Below are positions 44,533 through 57,133 of a DNA stretch of 64,000 bases, in pieces. The stretch comes from Clitopilus passeckerianus (lineage: Eukaryota; Basidiomycota; Agaricomycetes; Agaricales; Entolomataceae). A program made the position numbers and the translations under genes. The notes below the pieces were generated by a model, which saw nothing but the letters and a program-made list of their open reading frames with translations, was not told the origin of the DNA and did no database searches. How positions within the stretch are numbered: the first letter of the stretch is position 1; each line of letters begins with the position of its first letter. The DNA is taken from assembly GCA_944990035.1 (NCBI GenBank), contig CALYLX010000111.1, positions 1,349,770 to 1,413,769 on the forward strand. The letters run 5' to 3'.

Positions 44533-47500
44533 AATGGGACACTACGGTAAGCGGTTTTGCCCCAAAGCTCGTTATTGAGGCGCTGATATAAAGTTTGGAC
44601 CAGATGACTCACCTTTGAGCTCACCAACAGGCAAACGACAGAGACTATCTTCACCGACATACGACGAGCAACTCGCAGATTTGAGTCAAGACGATCTTGC
44701 AGCGTTCGACGAGATAGAGTACAGGCTCTCTCAAGCACAAGCGCCATCTCCCAAAAGGAGGCGAACAGAGATAGCCAGTAGGAGCATGCCCAAGCTCGAT
44801 TTATTGCAACACAATTCCCCAGGTGAGTCGGAGACATGACATTGGCTTGACTGTGTCTGAACTATGTCATGTATAGATGACCAAGTTGAAGAGAGCGACC
44901 ATATCGCGGATGACCCGGATAATCCGTTTTCCACAGCTGCAGGGCGCAATGTATCACCCATCTCTGCAAGGCCATTCGTGGGGTTTGCAACTGCGTCAGC
45001 ATTGCCTGTAGACGAGTTCTCTGCCAAACCAGATCGACATTCCTCGCCTCCTCCGGAAGAAGCACCTCCAGAACAGGACCTCTCAGCTTGGTTCTCACCG
45101 GCCCACGAAAATATGCCTGAAGCCGGTACCTCATTCTCCACGGGCTACCTTGGCTTCCAATCTGTCACAACAAAGAAGAAAAAGGGTGCACTCCTTATTC
45201 CTTCTGCGGCGGCGCTTGCCAAAGCAAAAAGTAAGATGAAGGAGTGGGACAAAGAGGAGAGTCAGTTGGACGAATCAGAATCGTCCTTCAGTACAGATGC
45301 CCAAGCAACGGTTTCAACCCCAAGTCGGCCCCAGGCTATCCCTTCCGTATCGCAAAATAGCACCTCACAGAGGATGCCGCTCCGCTCCGTTGTGAACATC
45401 CCAAGCACGTCATCTCCCTCTCACGCCTCACCATCAGCAACTTTCACCTCTGCATCGAATAGTATATCTTCGACATCTGTAACAAAGATGGGCACAAAAC
45501 CTTTCGCTAGCCCTTTGGTCAATAGAACCAACTACTCCGCTACTCCCTCTGTATCCTCTCGATTAAACCCCAACAACCCGGCTACATCTAAACTGTCATC
45601 TTTCTCAAATGCTGCATCCATTGCTTCGACACCGTTGCCTGCTGCTAGGTCGCAAAGACCAGGAGCCTCTGCAGGATTTTCCACTCCTGCTAGGACGCCA
45701 TTGAACTTGCAGAAAACGATACAGAGGCGAACAACACCAGGCTTCAAAACCCCTTTCAAGCCGGGCATGAAGCCAGGGGAACCTGGGCGTTTGATGCTTT
45801 CTGCAGCCAAACCAACACTGAACACACCTAAACCTACCCCCAGCACTCCCGCAGGACCCTCATCCGACCAAGAGTCATTTACCATATTGACTCAAGTTCC
45901 GCCCAAAGCCTCGGAAATCCGGCAAGTCTTCGATCTCAGTACGTTTGTTTTCATTGAATGCGACGATCCCTGCTGACCGCTCATAGCAACACGCCCAGAT
46001 CGAGTCTCATTGCTCGACTCAAAACTCTACCCAGGCACCTACACACAGGTTCAACTGGAAGTGAAGGCAATGTAAGTCCTCTTACAGGCGTCTCCTAATC
46101 CCATCTTAATACTTTTCAATTAGCAATGTAGCTGAACTCTCAGAAATAACACCAGCGACGGCCAGGTACTATTCTTTCCACTCAGCAAACACGACGTCCG
46201 TATCTCTGTCGATGCAAACTACACCGAACTTGGGGCCCAAACAAGCATTCCAGGAGCTTTTAGATAAAGGCTGTAACTTGGTGAAACAAGATTGGGTTGA
46301 CAATCATTGGGGACATATCCTATGGAAGCTAGCTGGAATGGTTGCTCTAGATCCTGACAGGGAGAAGACGTCGGAGAGAAGATGGACCTATGAAGAGGTC
46401 ATGCGTCAACTCCTCTACAGGTAAGTTTACATGTTGCTTTTAGAAATCACCGTTTGACCTATTCGTGAAGGTATGAACGCGAGATAAACCAAGGCAAACG
46501 ACCAGCTCTCCGTCTCGTGACGACGCAGGATGCACCAGCGGCCTATCCAATGGTCCTTTGCGTGTCCAATATTTACTGGGCGGAAGGCGGCATAACTGAC
46601 GACGGAATTCCTATCGAACCCCATCCAACACTAGAAGTATCGGACGGCTGGTACAGGTTGAAAGCAAGGGTCGATGAGCCTATGGCCAGAGCTGCACGGC
46701 GAGGCCTGATTAGGATTGGCCGTAAGCTCACCGTTGCCGGCGGCTGGGTGAGTATTGTGAAATAACCTAGAATTTCATCACTCATTATTCTCCAACGTCT
46801 AGCTCTCTTCAGAAAAGAAGGAGCCGGCCGAACCTCTCGAAGCATATCATTCGACGACTCTTGTTCTTTCCGGAAACTCGAGCCATCTTGCATCTTGGCA
46901 TGTCAAACTAGGCTTTACACCCGGACCATGGGTATCGACCATGAACAGCTTAACTGGTGATGGTGGGCTAGTTGCGGTCATGGATGTAGTTGTTGTTAAA
47001 GTGAGCTTGGTCCATATATGCGGCTTTGATGCCTCTTCTAATGTCACTCTCAGGTGCATAAACTTGGGTTCCTTGAGTTCTATATGGATGAAGATGGCAA
47101 CAAACGTAGCAAGGGGCCAGTGGATGAGGCGGGTGAGGCTATAGCTCAGCAAGAGTGGGAGGTATGTTTCTCAGAATTCCCGTGTCTCGCCATGAGGTTA
47201 ATCCCGCGACAGAAAAAGCGTGAGTCGGAGAGTACGAGGATGCACAACGAATATGAGAAAAAATGGTACAAATATGAAGGCTATCTAGATCGGTTAGAGA
47301 GGCGCGCTCAGGCCAAGAACTTCCGCCAAAGTCAAGATTGTGCGTCCATCCTGGAGAATCTCAGAAGCTATTATCCTGACAATCATCGGTTTCTTAGATG
47401 CACCCACATACGCCATCGAGAGCCTCTATGATGACCTAGAAGACCCAGTCAAGGCCGCCGAAATCTGCTCTACCTTGGACGGTGCGCAGGCTGGATGGCT

Positions 47501-47917
47501 AGCCCAACATGTCAAGCGCCAGATCGAGATGGAAAAAGGCTGCGTCGCAGACCGCATTCGAGAGGAAGTAGATGTTCGTACTATTACCTTTCTCCTCGTT
47601 CCCGACAGCTGATTCAATGCCAATCGTAGGAAACATGCCCTCCACGGCAGGTCCGCAGCCTCAGGGTGCTCATCGTCGAGGATGCAAGAACTCTCAGAAA
47701 GCCTGCAACGAGAAAGGCTCAGCTCACTGTTTGGGATGTTCTAAAGCTCTCCCTCTCTGAAGACTCAGAGATGGGTGACTTTAAACCAGGCCAACGATTT
47801 CTGGTCACGAACACCTTGCCTACGCACCAAAGTGCATGGATGGCACCCTCGGACGAAGGACCGGAGATATATCTAAGAACTACACCAAATACACGCTGGA
47901 CGACTCTGAGGGCATGA
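44533..47917 (+). CDS. BRH2: BRCA2 / Brh2-type recombination mediator
   Basis: Eleven exons (first 44533-44545, last 47630-47917) give 949 residues. BRCA2 loads Rad51 on single-stranded DNA for homologous recombination. The first 430 residues are disordered and Ser/Thr/Pro-rich. One BRC-like segment (GFQSVTTKKKKGALLIP then AAALAKAKSKM, about 165-195) is the probable Rad51-binding site. The C-terminal half carries the helical domain (NLVKQDWVDNHWGHILWKLAGMVALDPD), OB1 (GWYRLKARVDEPMARAARRG, LTVAGGWLSSEKKEP), OB2 (HKLGFLEFYMDEDG), a charged coiled stretch where the tower lies, and a final OB3-like part. Intron 10 has a GTTCGT donor. The length is close to that of Ustilago Brh2. Confidence 0.88.
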
Positions 47918-48062
47918 ATCAAGTAGCACAGGAAAGGAATGAGTATGGTGATGTTATTCTACAGTGTATATTAAATTGCTTATTCGTACTTAAGCATGTA
48001 TACTGTTAATCATGGAATCAATCGAAAGCACTGTAATAACCACTACTGGCCCTCTCTGCATT

Positions 48063-49659
48063 CTAAGCAGAGACACCATACTTTTTGAATGTCTCCTTCC
48101 AGGTTGAGCCGGTATCTTCGTGACCCATGCAAACAATGGTTGGCTTGTTCCCGGAGCTGGGGCCGAAGATCTTCTGTGCGACATTACGAATATCTTCAGG
48201 CGTAAGAAGGTCGATCTTGTTCGTCATCTCAGTGACGGGGACTTTGCGGTTGTGGACGAGAATCTGTCGGCCAAGATCCTCGACTTCAACTGCCCGACTC
48301 TCCAGTGCCATCATCAAGCTCGACTTGAGCTGGTTCTTTGCTCGGGAGAGCTCCTCCGCAGGAATTGGAGTGTAGAGAAGGAGGCTGAGTTGGTGAACAA
48401 GGTGTGGGAGGATTTGGGAAGGTGTGTTTCCGCCACGGACGCCTGCAGCTGCGGGGACAAAGGATGCAAAGAGTCCAAAGAGTGAAGAGTCGGTGTAAAT
48501 GTGGTGGAATGAAGCACAGTGGTCAACTTGGGGGAAGTAGTTGAGGATGTGTGTGTATAGACGGGAATACATTCCCTTGCCAGGACCACCAGCAGAGAAA
48601 CTGCCTCCACCACCGAGAAGCACTTGCATGGTTGCTAGTGCGTAGATATCATCGTCATGGATCCCAGCGCCCTCAAAGGCAACATACAGGTGATTGAAGT
48701 CCTGTGAGGGGTCACTGATGAAATGGTTGCCTCCTGTGTAGGTCGAGCCGACTGCGTCAATACCTTGAGGGAAGAGGTAGGACGCTGCCCGGGTAAGTGA
48801 TTTACCAATCGAGGGGGAAGATGGTGATAGGATATGCGGCGAAGAGGAGGGTTGTTTCGCCGATGACGGAAGTGAAGTGGGCTTGAGACTGGCGAAGTAC
48901 TTGTCGACAAGTTCGACGAGCTCCTCATGTGGCATACCAGCCCCTGCGATGACCATTCGCTCTGGTCTATACCATTCCGTCATTGCTGCCCGAAGGTTGA
49001 CCTCATTGATGAGGGGTATCCGTTCTTCAGGGCAAAGAAGAGGGTTCCCAAGTCCTTTGTGATTGTATGCAATGGTGTGAAGTATCTCTGGGAGAATAAT
49101 CTCCGGTTTTGCGCTCAACTCGCGAACCTCATAATGGGCTGCATCCCGTTGTGCTTCGATTTCTTCTGGCAAAAATGACGGGTTAAGAACCGTATCGGCT
49201 ATGAGTGATACAGCTTGTGGTGTGGCCTGGTGGAAATGGGAAGACTGGAACATTATGGCCTCTCTTGAGGAGGTACACATAATTTGACCACCGAGTGCAT
49301 GGATTGCACTGGTCATTTCTGCATCCGTCCTTTGCGCCGTGCTCTGACAAGAAACATTAGTCCTGAGCTATATAGTATACAAGTCTGCGTACCTTGAACG
49401 CCATTCTGTCCAGGAAATGCGTCGAGCCAGATATTTCTGGAGTTTCATATCTCGACCCAGCATCGACATACAATCCCACAGAAGAAAAGTGACCAGGTGT
49501 CGCCTCTGTCGCGACTCTGATTTTGTTTGGCAACGTAGTTATCCTCACGGGAGGCGCCTCTGTCGCCTGTACTACCGCCGTCGTCGCTGCTCTGTTCTGA
49601 GCAATGGTTTTCGAGATTCCACGGCCATGTCGAGCAAGAGAGGCTGCAGCACTTCGCAT
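48063..49659 (-). CDS. MAS2: mitochondrial processing peptidase, alpha subunit
   Basis: Two exons, 49393-49659 and 48063-49343, give 515 residues. With the beta subunit it removes presequences in the matrix. The N-terminus is itself a presequence (Arg/Ala/Ser-rich, MRSAAASLARHGRG). The M16 fold is complete (VGLYVDAGSRYETPEISG, STHFLDRMAFK). The family's substrate-binding glycine-rich loop is GGGGSFSAGGPGKGMYSRLY. The zinc site HxxEH is absent, as expected for the alpha subunit. It is convergent with the BRCA2-like gene, with 145 bp between stops. Confidence 0.95.
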
Positions 49660-50010
49660 TGGTGGCGGATGATAGAAATGAGCTGACGTAAGGCAGACTT
49701 GATTGACTCAATTTGAGGGCAAGTCACACGCCCAAACGGTGACCAATGGTATAACTGCCAAGCGGTTTAGTGGCTGCAACGGCTTTCTGGTCTCCCTCGA
49801 CGCTCAAATGGCTTTTCTCGTCGTTCTCAATGGCTTGAAATGGTTGCTGCACATCGATCAATGCGTACAACGTGTCCTTGACGAAATTTCTCGGTCATAA
49901 GCACGATTACACCGTCGGGAAACACGTGCCGATTGCCGATTCCCTCTTACAGGAGTCTCTGTAAACGCAAGATCCCTCTGCTTCAGACCCTATCCTTTAC
50001 CACAACTGCC
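49660..50010. other. intergenic region between MPP alpha and ceramidase
   Basis: 351 bp between divergent start codons. No gene or structured element was recognised apart from an ACACGTG box near 49922. Confidence 0.5.
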
Positions 50011-51111
50011 ATGGCGAACGTCTCTTCTGCTACGGAATGGATCGAGCATGGCTTTTTTGGTCCTGTTACGGCCACCCTTGACTGGTGCGAGGTGAGCGCT
50101 CTAAACCTCTGCGCAGCCTGATCTCATGTATTGACCGGGTTTCCTCCACAGGCAAACTACCAGTTCTCTCACTATATAGCAGAAATGGCGAACTCGTTCT
50201 CAAATCTGTTTACTATTGGGCTGGCTCTCTTCGGCGGCATCCAAGCTCTCAAGCAATCCCTCCCAAGGCGGTACATCGCTGGTTATGCTGTAGGTTCCAG
50301 AGGGCTTCACATGAGGCTTAGCTCACGACGTTTTTGCAGGGTATTGCCCTTGTCGGAATTGGCAGCTTTGCATTCCATGCCACACTGTTGTACACAGCCC
50401 AGCTGGCAGATGAGCTTCCCATGATCTACGTTGGTTCAATGAGCTTTTGGTTCCTATTCGACATCCAACCAGGTTATGGAGTTAAGTCGGCACAGACCAA
50501 GCTCTTGATTGGAACGCTAGTTGCCTTCAACGCCCTCTTTACATGGAGCTAGTGAGTTCCAGATATTCAGTATCATTCTTGACGGGCCCCTAATGACTTC
50601 TCTTTGTCTAGTATGATCTACCGGAATCCTGTTTACCACCAAGTCGTTTTTGCTCTGATCGTCTTTGGCAGTGCCTTCCGTGTGGCCTATCTCCTCCGCC
50701 AGCCAGAAATTGCGGATCGAGTACCTACTGCTACACGTGCCCAAATAGGGAAGATGTTCGCAACTGGCGCTGGCTTGTTCGCCTTCGGTTTCTTGATTTG
50801 GAACTTGGACAATATCTTCTGCAACGAAATCACAAGGTGGAAGGTGTACGCTGGCTGGCCTAAAGCATTCCTACTTGAGGGACATTCGTGGTGGCATGTT
50901 CTCACAGGGGCAGGAACGTACTACATGAGCACTGGGGTACAATGTACGTTTGCTCCCTTGTTTCCGGATATCCATTACGCCAACTAACCCATCAATGTCC
51001 TTTCTAGATCTAACCTTATGCATCAAGGACAACCACAGAAATTATACGATAGCTTATGGAAGCGGATTGCCGTACCTTTCTCGCGTTGAAGCCAGGAAGC
51101 AGATGATCTAG
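50011..51111 (+). CDS. YPC1: alkaline ceramidase
   Basis: Five exons (50011-50091, 50152-50289, 50340-50551, 50612-50943, 51008-51111) give 288 residues. An ER/Golgi membrane enzyme of the CREST superfamily, it hydrolyses ceramide (phytoceramide or dihydroceramide in yeast) to a long-chain base and fatty acid. Seven hydrophobic segments can be traced. Conserved polar residues are in place: TATLDWCEANY near the N-terminus, SFAFHATLLYTAQLADE, WNLDNIFCNE, and the zinc-binding His pair in LEGHSWWHVLTGAGTYY. It is complete, with no odd feature. Ypc1 versus Ydc1 substrate preference cannot be told from the sequence. Confidence 0.93.
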
Positions 51112-51220
51112 ATGTACGAACAGTTGATTAGTTGCACAATGTATTCTATCCATGTACATATTATCATTATATAGTGAGCAGTGATATCGGCCTCTATACT
51201 TTTCGTCTGCATGTTCTAAT

Positions 51221-52240
51221 TTATGCCTCAGGAAGAGGCTCCCCAACTGTCCACCTTGCAAAAGCGAGGACGTCAACTCCACCACTAGCCCTCTCCGACG
51301 TGGCCAATCCCTGCTTTTGAGCCCAATTATGTAGGACCTCAGATACGTTTTGACCCTCGTGGTTCCCGGCCAGCATAGCGAATGGCTGATTATAGAGGGC
51401 GGTTTCATCTTTCGGGTCCTTAGATGAGACGCTAGTCGTCTCGAACCCTGCGATTTGACGCCCAAGAGCACGTTCTAGCTTGGCGAGCTCGGTTAAGAAG
51501 CCTTCCGACAACATAACCTTCTCCGTTGAGGCGCGTATGCCCAGCAGAGCTAAAGCTCCGATGCGACCTTGGGTTGGGAAGCCCTCGAACGCGCCATGTG
51601 AATAGGATGCGAGCCGGTGGCCAACCAAAACTCCATTCGTGGATTGTGTGTACGAGGGTGCCGAAACTCCCATTGCCCGCCGAAGGGAGATTTTCTCTCC
51701 AACTGTCGCGACCAAATGGTGAATAGCATCCCCCACCGTGGTGGGGCCAGACTCATGTGTCTGGATAGTCTCCGCGTTGAGCTTCTCCAAGGAAAGAGCT
51801 TCCTGGGCATTTGCGAGCCCGGCAGCTGTTCTTGCTATGTTGGATGCGAGTTGCTGAAACAGAGGGTTCTTTGACACGAAATCTGTCTCGCAGTTAAGCT
51901 CGATCATGGCGGCTTGGATACCTGGCGAATTCGTGAGTGTTGAGGTGGATTGGTATCCTTGGTTCAGAATTGCAGTGCTGACGACTCCTTCTGAAGCTGT
52001 CCTCCCTGCGACCTTGGCTGCCCTTGTTGCCCCGGAAATGGCTAAGTCCTTCTTCAGCCACTCCACTGCCTGGTCGATATCATTGCTCGATGCTGCAAGA
52101 GCTTCCTTGGCTTTTGAAATGGAGACTTGTGTGATCTTCCTGAGCTCTCCAATCAGCTTAGCGGGAACCTTGGTTGGTTCAGTAGAATAGAGGCGTCTAG
52201 AGGCGCCGCAGAGCGTTGACTGGCGGAGAGCAGCGAACAT
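51221..52240 (-). CDS. TSF1: mitochondrial elongation factor Ts
   Basis: Single exon, 339 residues. It exchanges GDP on mitochondrial EF-Tu. A presequence (MFAALRQSTLCGASRRLYST) is followed by the UBA-like N-terminal domain with LIGELRKITQVSISKAKEAL and the WLKKDLAISGATRAAKVAGRTA stretch. The core begins IELNCETDFVSKNPLFQQLA, the classic EF-Ts motif. The C-terminal subdomain is recognisable (YNQPFAMLAG). Length is usual for fungal forms. Its start is 164 bp from that of divergent NAF1. Confidence 0.95.
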   Translation of the reverse strand: MFAALRQSTLCGASRRLYSTEPTKVPAKLIGELRKITQVSISKAKEALAASSNDIDQAVEWLKKDLAISGATRAAKVAGRTASEGVVSTAILNQGYQSTSTLTNSPGIQAAMIELNCETDFVSKNPLFQQLASNIARTAAGLANAQEALSLEKLNAETIQTHESGPTTVGDAIHHLVATVGEKISLRRAMGVSAPSYTQSTNGVLVGHRLASYSHGAFEGFPTQGRIGALALLGIRASTEKVMLSEGFLTELAKLERALGRQIAGFETTSVSSKDPKDETALYNQPFAMLAGNHEGQNVSEVLHNWAQKQGLATSERASGGVDVLAFARWTVGEPLPEA

Positions 52241-52404
52241 TTTGACGTTGTGAGCTGGAGAGCGGTGTAAGGTGGAATTTTGGTGACGAAAGGAGAAAGT
52301 AGACCGAAAAGGAAGTTAATGGGTCATGTGATCGTAACTGAAGCGGTATTTTCAGGATTATCCCCGAAAAGAAGTTGCCAAAAATTCTGGTCAATTCGGC
52401 GACA

Positions 52405-54275
52405 ATGGAAGGCTTCAAAGTTCCTTCGGCCATTCCTCAGGACTTGCTGCTAATCCAGGATCTCGTTGGCGAGGTAGAGCCACATAATTCTGTCCATGCA
52501 ATACGGAAACCGACGGTGATCAAGCAGGCGGAGGATGAAGACAGTATTGCGAGCTCAGATAGTGAAGCCGCAGACGAAGATGAAGTCGAGGCAGAGCTCA
52601 TGGAGGTGAAGGAGGAAAGTGATGGACAGGGCTTAGAGTAAGTCCCTTTACAGCTAATGCACCGCAACCGCCTTAATTATTGTGTTTTAAGTGCTGAAAT
52701 ACCAACAAGTTCAGACTCTGAATCAGACTCTGATTCTTCGAGCTCAGACACCGATGCAGAGAGTGAAGATGCGGACAAAAAACCGAAGTTGGAAGATGAA
52801 GAGGTTGATGATGAAGAGTCTGGCCCTGTCGCTACTTCAGGGACATATTTCCAGACCAAAAACGAAGTGGCAGAGGCAGAGATCACAATCCCCGACATCG
52901 AACATGTTGAAGAGAACGAATTTCTGGAGAAGGTTGGGGAGGTTATGTCGGTTCTACCAAACTTGGCCATCGTGAAAGGTGGTGCCTCTGAGAATCTAAA
53001 CCGCGGATCTGAGAGAGCGTTGGACTCGGATACTCTCCTTGTTTTCGAGGACAGGAGAGTCATGGGCTACGTAAGTTATCACATCGTTGGAAACGCTCGT
53101 GCTCTCTAATACCGCCCACATAGATCTACGAAACATTCGGACCCACAAGTCAACCTCTGTATCAGGTCAAATTCAACAAATCCTATCCGCTTGACCCCTC
53201 AATCGTGACCGTCTCTCGCGAAGTCTTCCATGTTCCTGCAAGGAGCAACTTCGTCTTCCTGAAATACATCAGGGCGCTCAAAGGAAGCGATGCCAGCAAC
53301 GTGAACGACGAAGAACCTGCGGAACATGAACAAGAATTCTCTGATGATGAAGCTGAAGCTGCGTTCAAACGGAACCTCAAGAAAAGGTACAACTTCTGAC
53401 CACATGCATCCCAGAGATGGTATTATCCTCTTGCTGACCATGTGCTTCCTCTTCCTAGACGGGCAGATTCTCGAGCGCATTCGGTCTCTGCCTCAAGGCA
53501 CTCTACTCCCGGACCTTCGCAGTTGCGTGATCAAGACTTGGAGGACAATGATAACACCTATCCCCAGAATCCTTACGCTAACAACGGCCCGGATGATTTC
53601 GACTTCGCGAGCGGACCGTCGAGACCAGTACCACTTCCTTACGACGATCCCTATTCGGACGCGTACACTAATCCAGAGTCCGATAATGTAGACTCTGGGT
53701 TCAGGAAGGAGAGCTCTCTGGAAGGTACTCGAAACCCACGTAGTCCAATGATGGAGTCGCACAGAGGTCAAGGAAGAGGCCATGAACACACGGATCGTAG
53801 AGGTCGGGGGAGAGGTGGTGGAAGAGGAAGAGGAAGAGGAAGAGACCGTAATCAACACGGGAGAGGGCCATACGAGAGGCGTGAAAGATCTCAGAGCTAT
53901 TCCGACGGCGTTCAGGGTCCCGGCTTCCAATCTCAAACATACTCGCCGCCAACAGGACCCTTCAATCCCACAGGGTATTCACCACAACAGCAAAGCCCCG
54001 AGAGCTCGTGGGGCTATCCTGTGCCTACTCAGCAAGTGCAACCCTTCCCATTCGGCGTGCAAAATTTCAATCAAGGCTTCGTTCAACCACATATAAACCC
54101 CAGGTTTGCAGCTGCATTTGGCATGAACTTGGGTGCCTCCCAGTCTCAACCGTATGGCTTCACTCCCGAGGGCCTTCCACCCAACCTACCTCCGATAACC
54201 CCTCAATGGCAGAACAACTGGCAGACACCCGGCCAAGAGAATCGAGGAGATGGTGATATGCATCCGCCTACATAG
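52405..54275 (+). CDS. NAF1: H/ACA snoRNP assembly factor Naf1
   Basis: Four exons (52405-52637, 52692-53070, 53124-53386, 53459-54275) give 563 residues. Naf1 binds Cbf5 during nuclear assembly of H/ACA RNPs and is later replaced by Gar1. The N-terminus is acidic and Ser-rich (SDSESDSDSSSSDTDAESED). The Gar1/Naf1 beta-barrel lies at about 165-275, with VFEDRRVMGYIYETFGPTSQ, PLYQVKFN and FHVPARSNFVFL. After an acidic patch comes a C-terminal tail with an RG/RGG box (RGRGRGGGRGRGRG, near 53800-53850) and a Pro/Gln-rich end. Domain order matches fungal Naf1. Confidence 0.92.
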
Positions 54276-55085
54276 TACCGTATTAGTGGCGTTGATTTAC
54301 GTGAGTTTTTTACTGCCTTGCACGTTCCCCGCACTGTATCCTGTAATTGAGTTGTACTTTCCTTGTCGGCTCGCTCCACAGAATTGATCCTTTTGACAAT
54401 GACATTGGCAAGTCAACCACGTTTGATCAAATGATCCAAGGTCAACGAGCACCACCACCAATGTGCGTTCAAAATGCAAAGCGACCGGCATTAGCTATAA
54501 TTATTCCCCTGTGGAGAAGCTGTCAATCGAAAGCCGCATGCTTGCTGTCGTCTGCCCACACAGACACGATCTCATCTCGTTGGCCTTCAGGCCAGGAATA
54601 GGGCATGCACTGAATTGCTGGCTTGTTTTATTTTGGGTGAAACCAGGATAACGCTTAGCGCTCGTCAATAACACGGATCGGCATATTATCTGATAAGGCA
54701 CCCGTGAAGCTTGAGCAGCACCCACATGGCTCCCTTCAATATCCAACGTTAACGGAGGTCAGTCACTTTTGACGACCTTATGGAAAGCTTAGTGTGGCTC
54801 CGATTGCACGGCAAGTAGGGCGCCCCGTTCCGAGATTGTGCTGTCAAAATCAGCACGATGCCGTTTTTGTGCATAGGCGATCTTCTCGTCCACTCAACGT
54901 TTCTTCTTATCAGGTCAGAAGCCAGCATCTGCTCATATGCTACTCATCAAAATCGATCACACGTTCCCCATTTGAAGGCTGCTCATCCCTCTCGTAGAGA
55001 CCAGCTGGGACCATTTATAACCAGCAGGAGCGCTGCAGTGTGAATGTATTATTGCCTGGTAACACAGACCGTATTGACAGGCAAG
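54276..55085. other. upstream region of the RNase T2 gene
   Basis: 810 bp with no supported gene. A GATA-type motif (CTGATAAGG) occurs near 54690 and a TATA-like TTTATAA near 55014, about 70 bp before the RNase start. Confidence 0.5.
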
Positions 55086-57050
55086 ATGGTCACACAATTA
55101 GCTCTCGCTCTCGCCGTTGCAGGATCTGCTGTTGCATTCCCTACGGTGCTGTCCCCGCTGGGGGAGTTGCTTATGCCCAGGGCCGCCACCATCTCCTCTG
55201 GTTGTTCCACCACGGGCACTCAATCGTGCAAGAACACGACTTCAGTCTCCGATACCTGCTGCTTCGAGACTCCAGGAGTACGACTCTCCCTTCAATTGCC
55301 CCGACACATGGCTAACGTTATAAACAGGGTTTACTACTCCAGACTCAGGTACTAATACAATGGTCAGACGACAAGAAATGTATTCATCCGTCCCTCATAG
55401 TTCTGGGATACCAACCCCTCCACGGGACCTTCGAACAGCTGGACTATCCACGGTGAATAATCTGCATTTCGCATCACTCGATTTATACTCACACCGTCCG
55501 TCCTAGGATTATGGCCTGATCAGTAATCCGTCCTCGCGTTCACATTAAGCATACGCTGACGCTGTCTCTGCCAGCTGCGACCTCACATACGACTCGTCTT
55601 GTGATTCTTCCCGTGCGTACACCGGCATTTCCTCGGTAAGTGGCTTAGGGAGTTGAACGTATAAACAAGCCTGACGTATACTCGTAGCTTCTGAGTGCCC
55701 AAGGGGCCAGTGATACACTCTCGTATATGAACACGGTATGCTGCGCCTCCTGTTCCTCCACTGCGAAGCTAACTCACCGTAACAGTACTGGGTCGACATC
55801 AACGGCCAAAACGAGCAGTTCTGGGAGGTTAGAGGCGGTTCCAAAACCTCTACGCTACTGCGGCTGACCTTTTACCAAAATTTCAGCACGAATGGGGGAA
55901 GCATGGAACCTGTATGAGGTGAAAAGTCTCGGATTTTCTTTATAAATTTAATTACTGACTTGCCATGATGCAGCACCCTCAAACGGGCATGCCTTCCTAG
56001 TGGAAGCCCTACCGGCGCTGAAGCCGTCGCCTTCTTCAACACCGTCGTCAAGCTTTTCAAAGTGAATTTATAGATTCTCCTTGTTTTTCCGTATTCGCCA
56101 TTGACATCGTTGTGTAGACACTCCCCACATACACCTGGCTTGCAAACGCCGGTATCACGCCATCGACAAGCAAGACTTATACCCTCTCCACACTCACTTC
56201 TGCGTTAAAGTCTGCTGCTGGCGTTACGCCAGCTCTTGACTGCACGTCAGGTGCCTTGAATGCCATTTCCTGGTATTTCAACCTGAAGGGCTCCGTCATT
56301 GACGGCGTCTTCGTACCCATCAGTGGGTGTTTTCACCATTTCACCATTTATTCATCTGACTGACTGACGGCGCACACAGACGCACCCGAATCCGGCAGTT
56401 GCCCATCCAGCGGAATCAAGTATCCTCCTAAGTCTGGAGGTGGATCAACTGTCAGTACCTGCCGGTCCCTCGGCTCTGTGCTCACCGCTGACATTAAAAC
56501 GATAGACCACGCCAGGAGGCCCTACTACCACTGGTGTGAGTTGAAGGCTTCGATTAAGTCCTCAGCTTTCTTCTAATACGTTTTGTCACAGGCTCCAGGA
56601 AGTTTGCCAACTAAGGCCACGATCAAGGCTTTGACGTCGTCTGGATCAACTGTTGGGGGGCTTCTTTCTCTTGGTACTTGGTCCACCCAGACCCTTGCCA
56701 CCTATACCCTCTCCGGCTCTGCTTCTAGCTTCACCTTGACTTCCTCCAAGGGAAGCTGTGGTGTCTCAGGAGGCGCTTTCTCCTGTGGCAGTGGTGTTTC
56801 GACATCATTCTCTGCTGTAAGTAGTATTGTTATTTTTCACTAACAATGAGGAAGATGTTGATATTTTGAAAGGTCACATCCGGAAGCAACCTCCTCCTAG
56901 CTTCTGGAGGTTCCACTGCATTCACCAGTGATGCGACACCCAGTGGATCCACCGTCTATACCGTCTACACAGGTACCAGCCACTCTCAGGATTATAGCCT
57001 AGTCATTACCCCGTCTTGATGTTGGATTTCCTGGCCTAGATACGTTGTAA
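55086..57050 (+). CDS. secreted ribonuclease T2 with C-terminal domain
   Basis: Fifteen exons in under 2 kb, several tiny (21, 16, 30 and 11 nt), join in phase to 397 residues. RNase T2 cleaves single-stranded RNA with little base preference; fungal forms are secreted or vacuolar (Rny1). A signal peptide (MVTQLALALAVAGSAVAFP) leads. CAS I is SNSWTIHGLWPD, CAS II is FWEHEWGKHGTC, with both catalytic His and the Glu. Many Cys residues fit disulfides. After a Gly/Thr linker (GGGSTTTPGGPTTTGAPG), a C-terminal beta-rich domain of about 110 residues resembles the Rny1 C-terminal domain. The choice of exon 4 (55507-55522) rests on the conserved HGLWPD motif. Confidence 0.9.
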
Positions 57051-57133
57051 GAATTAGGAAGCGAATTTTGAATTATTATTTAGCAAATCTTCATCCATGG
57101 TGACTTCCCCATTGAGCGGCGACAACTTTCAGC

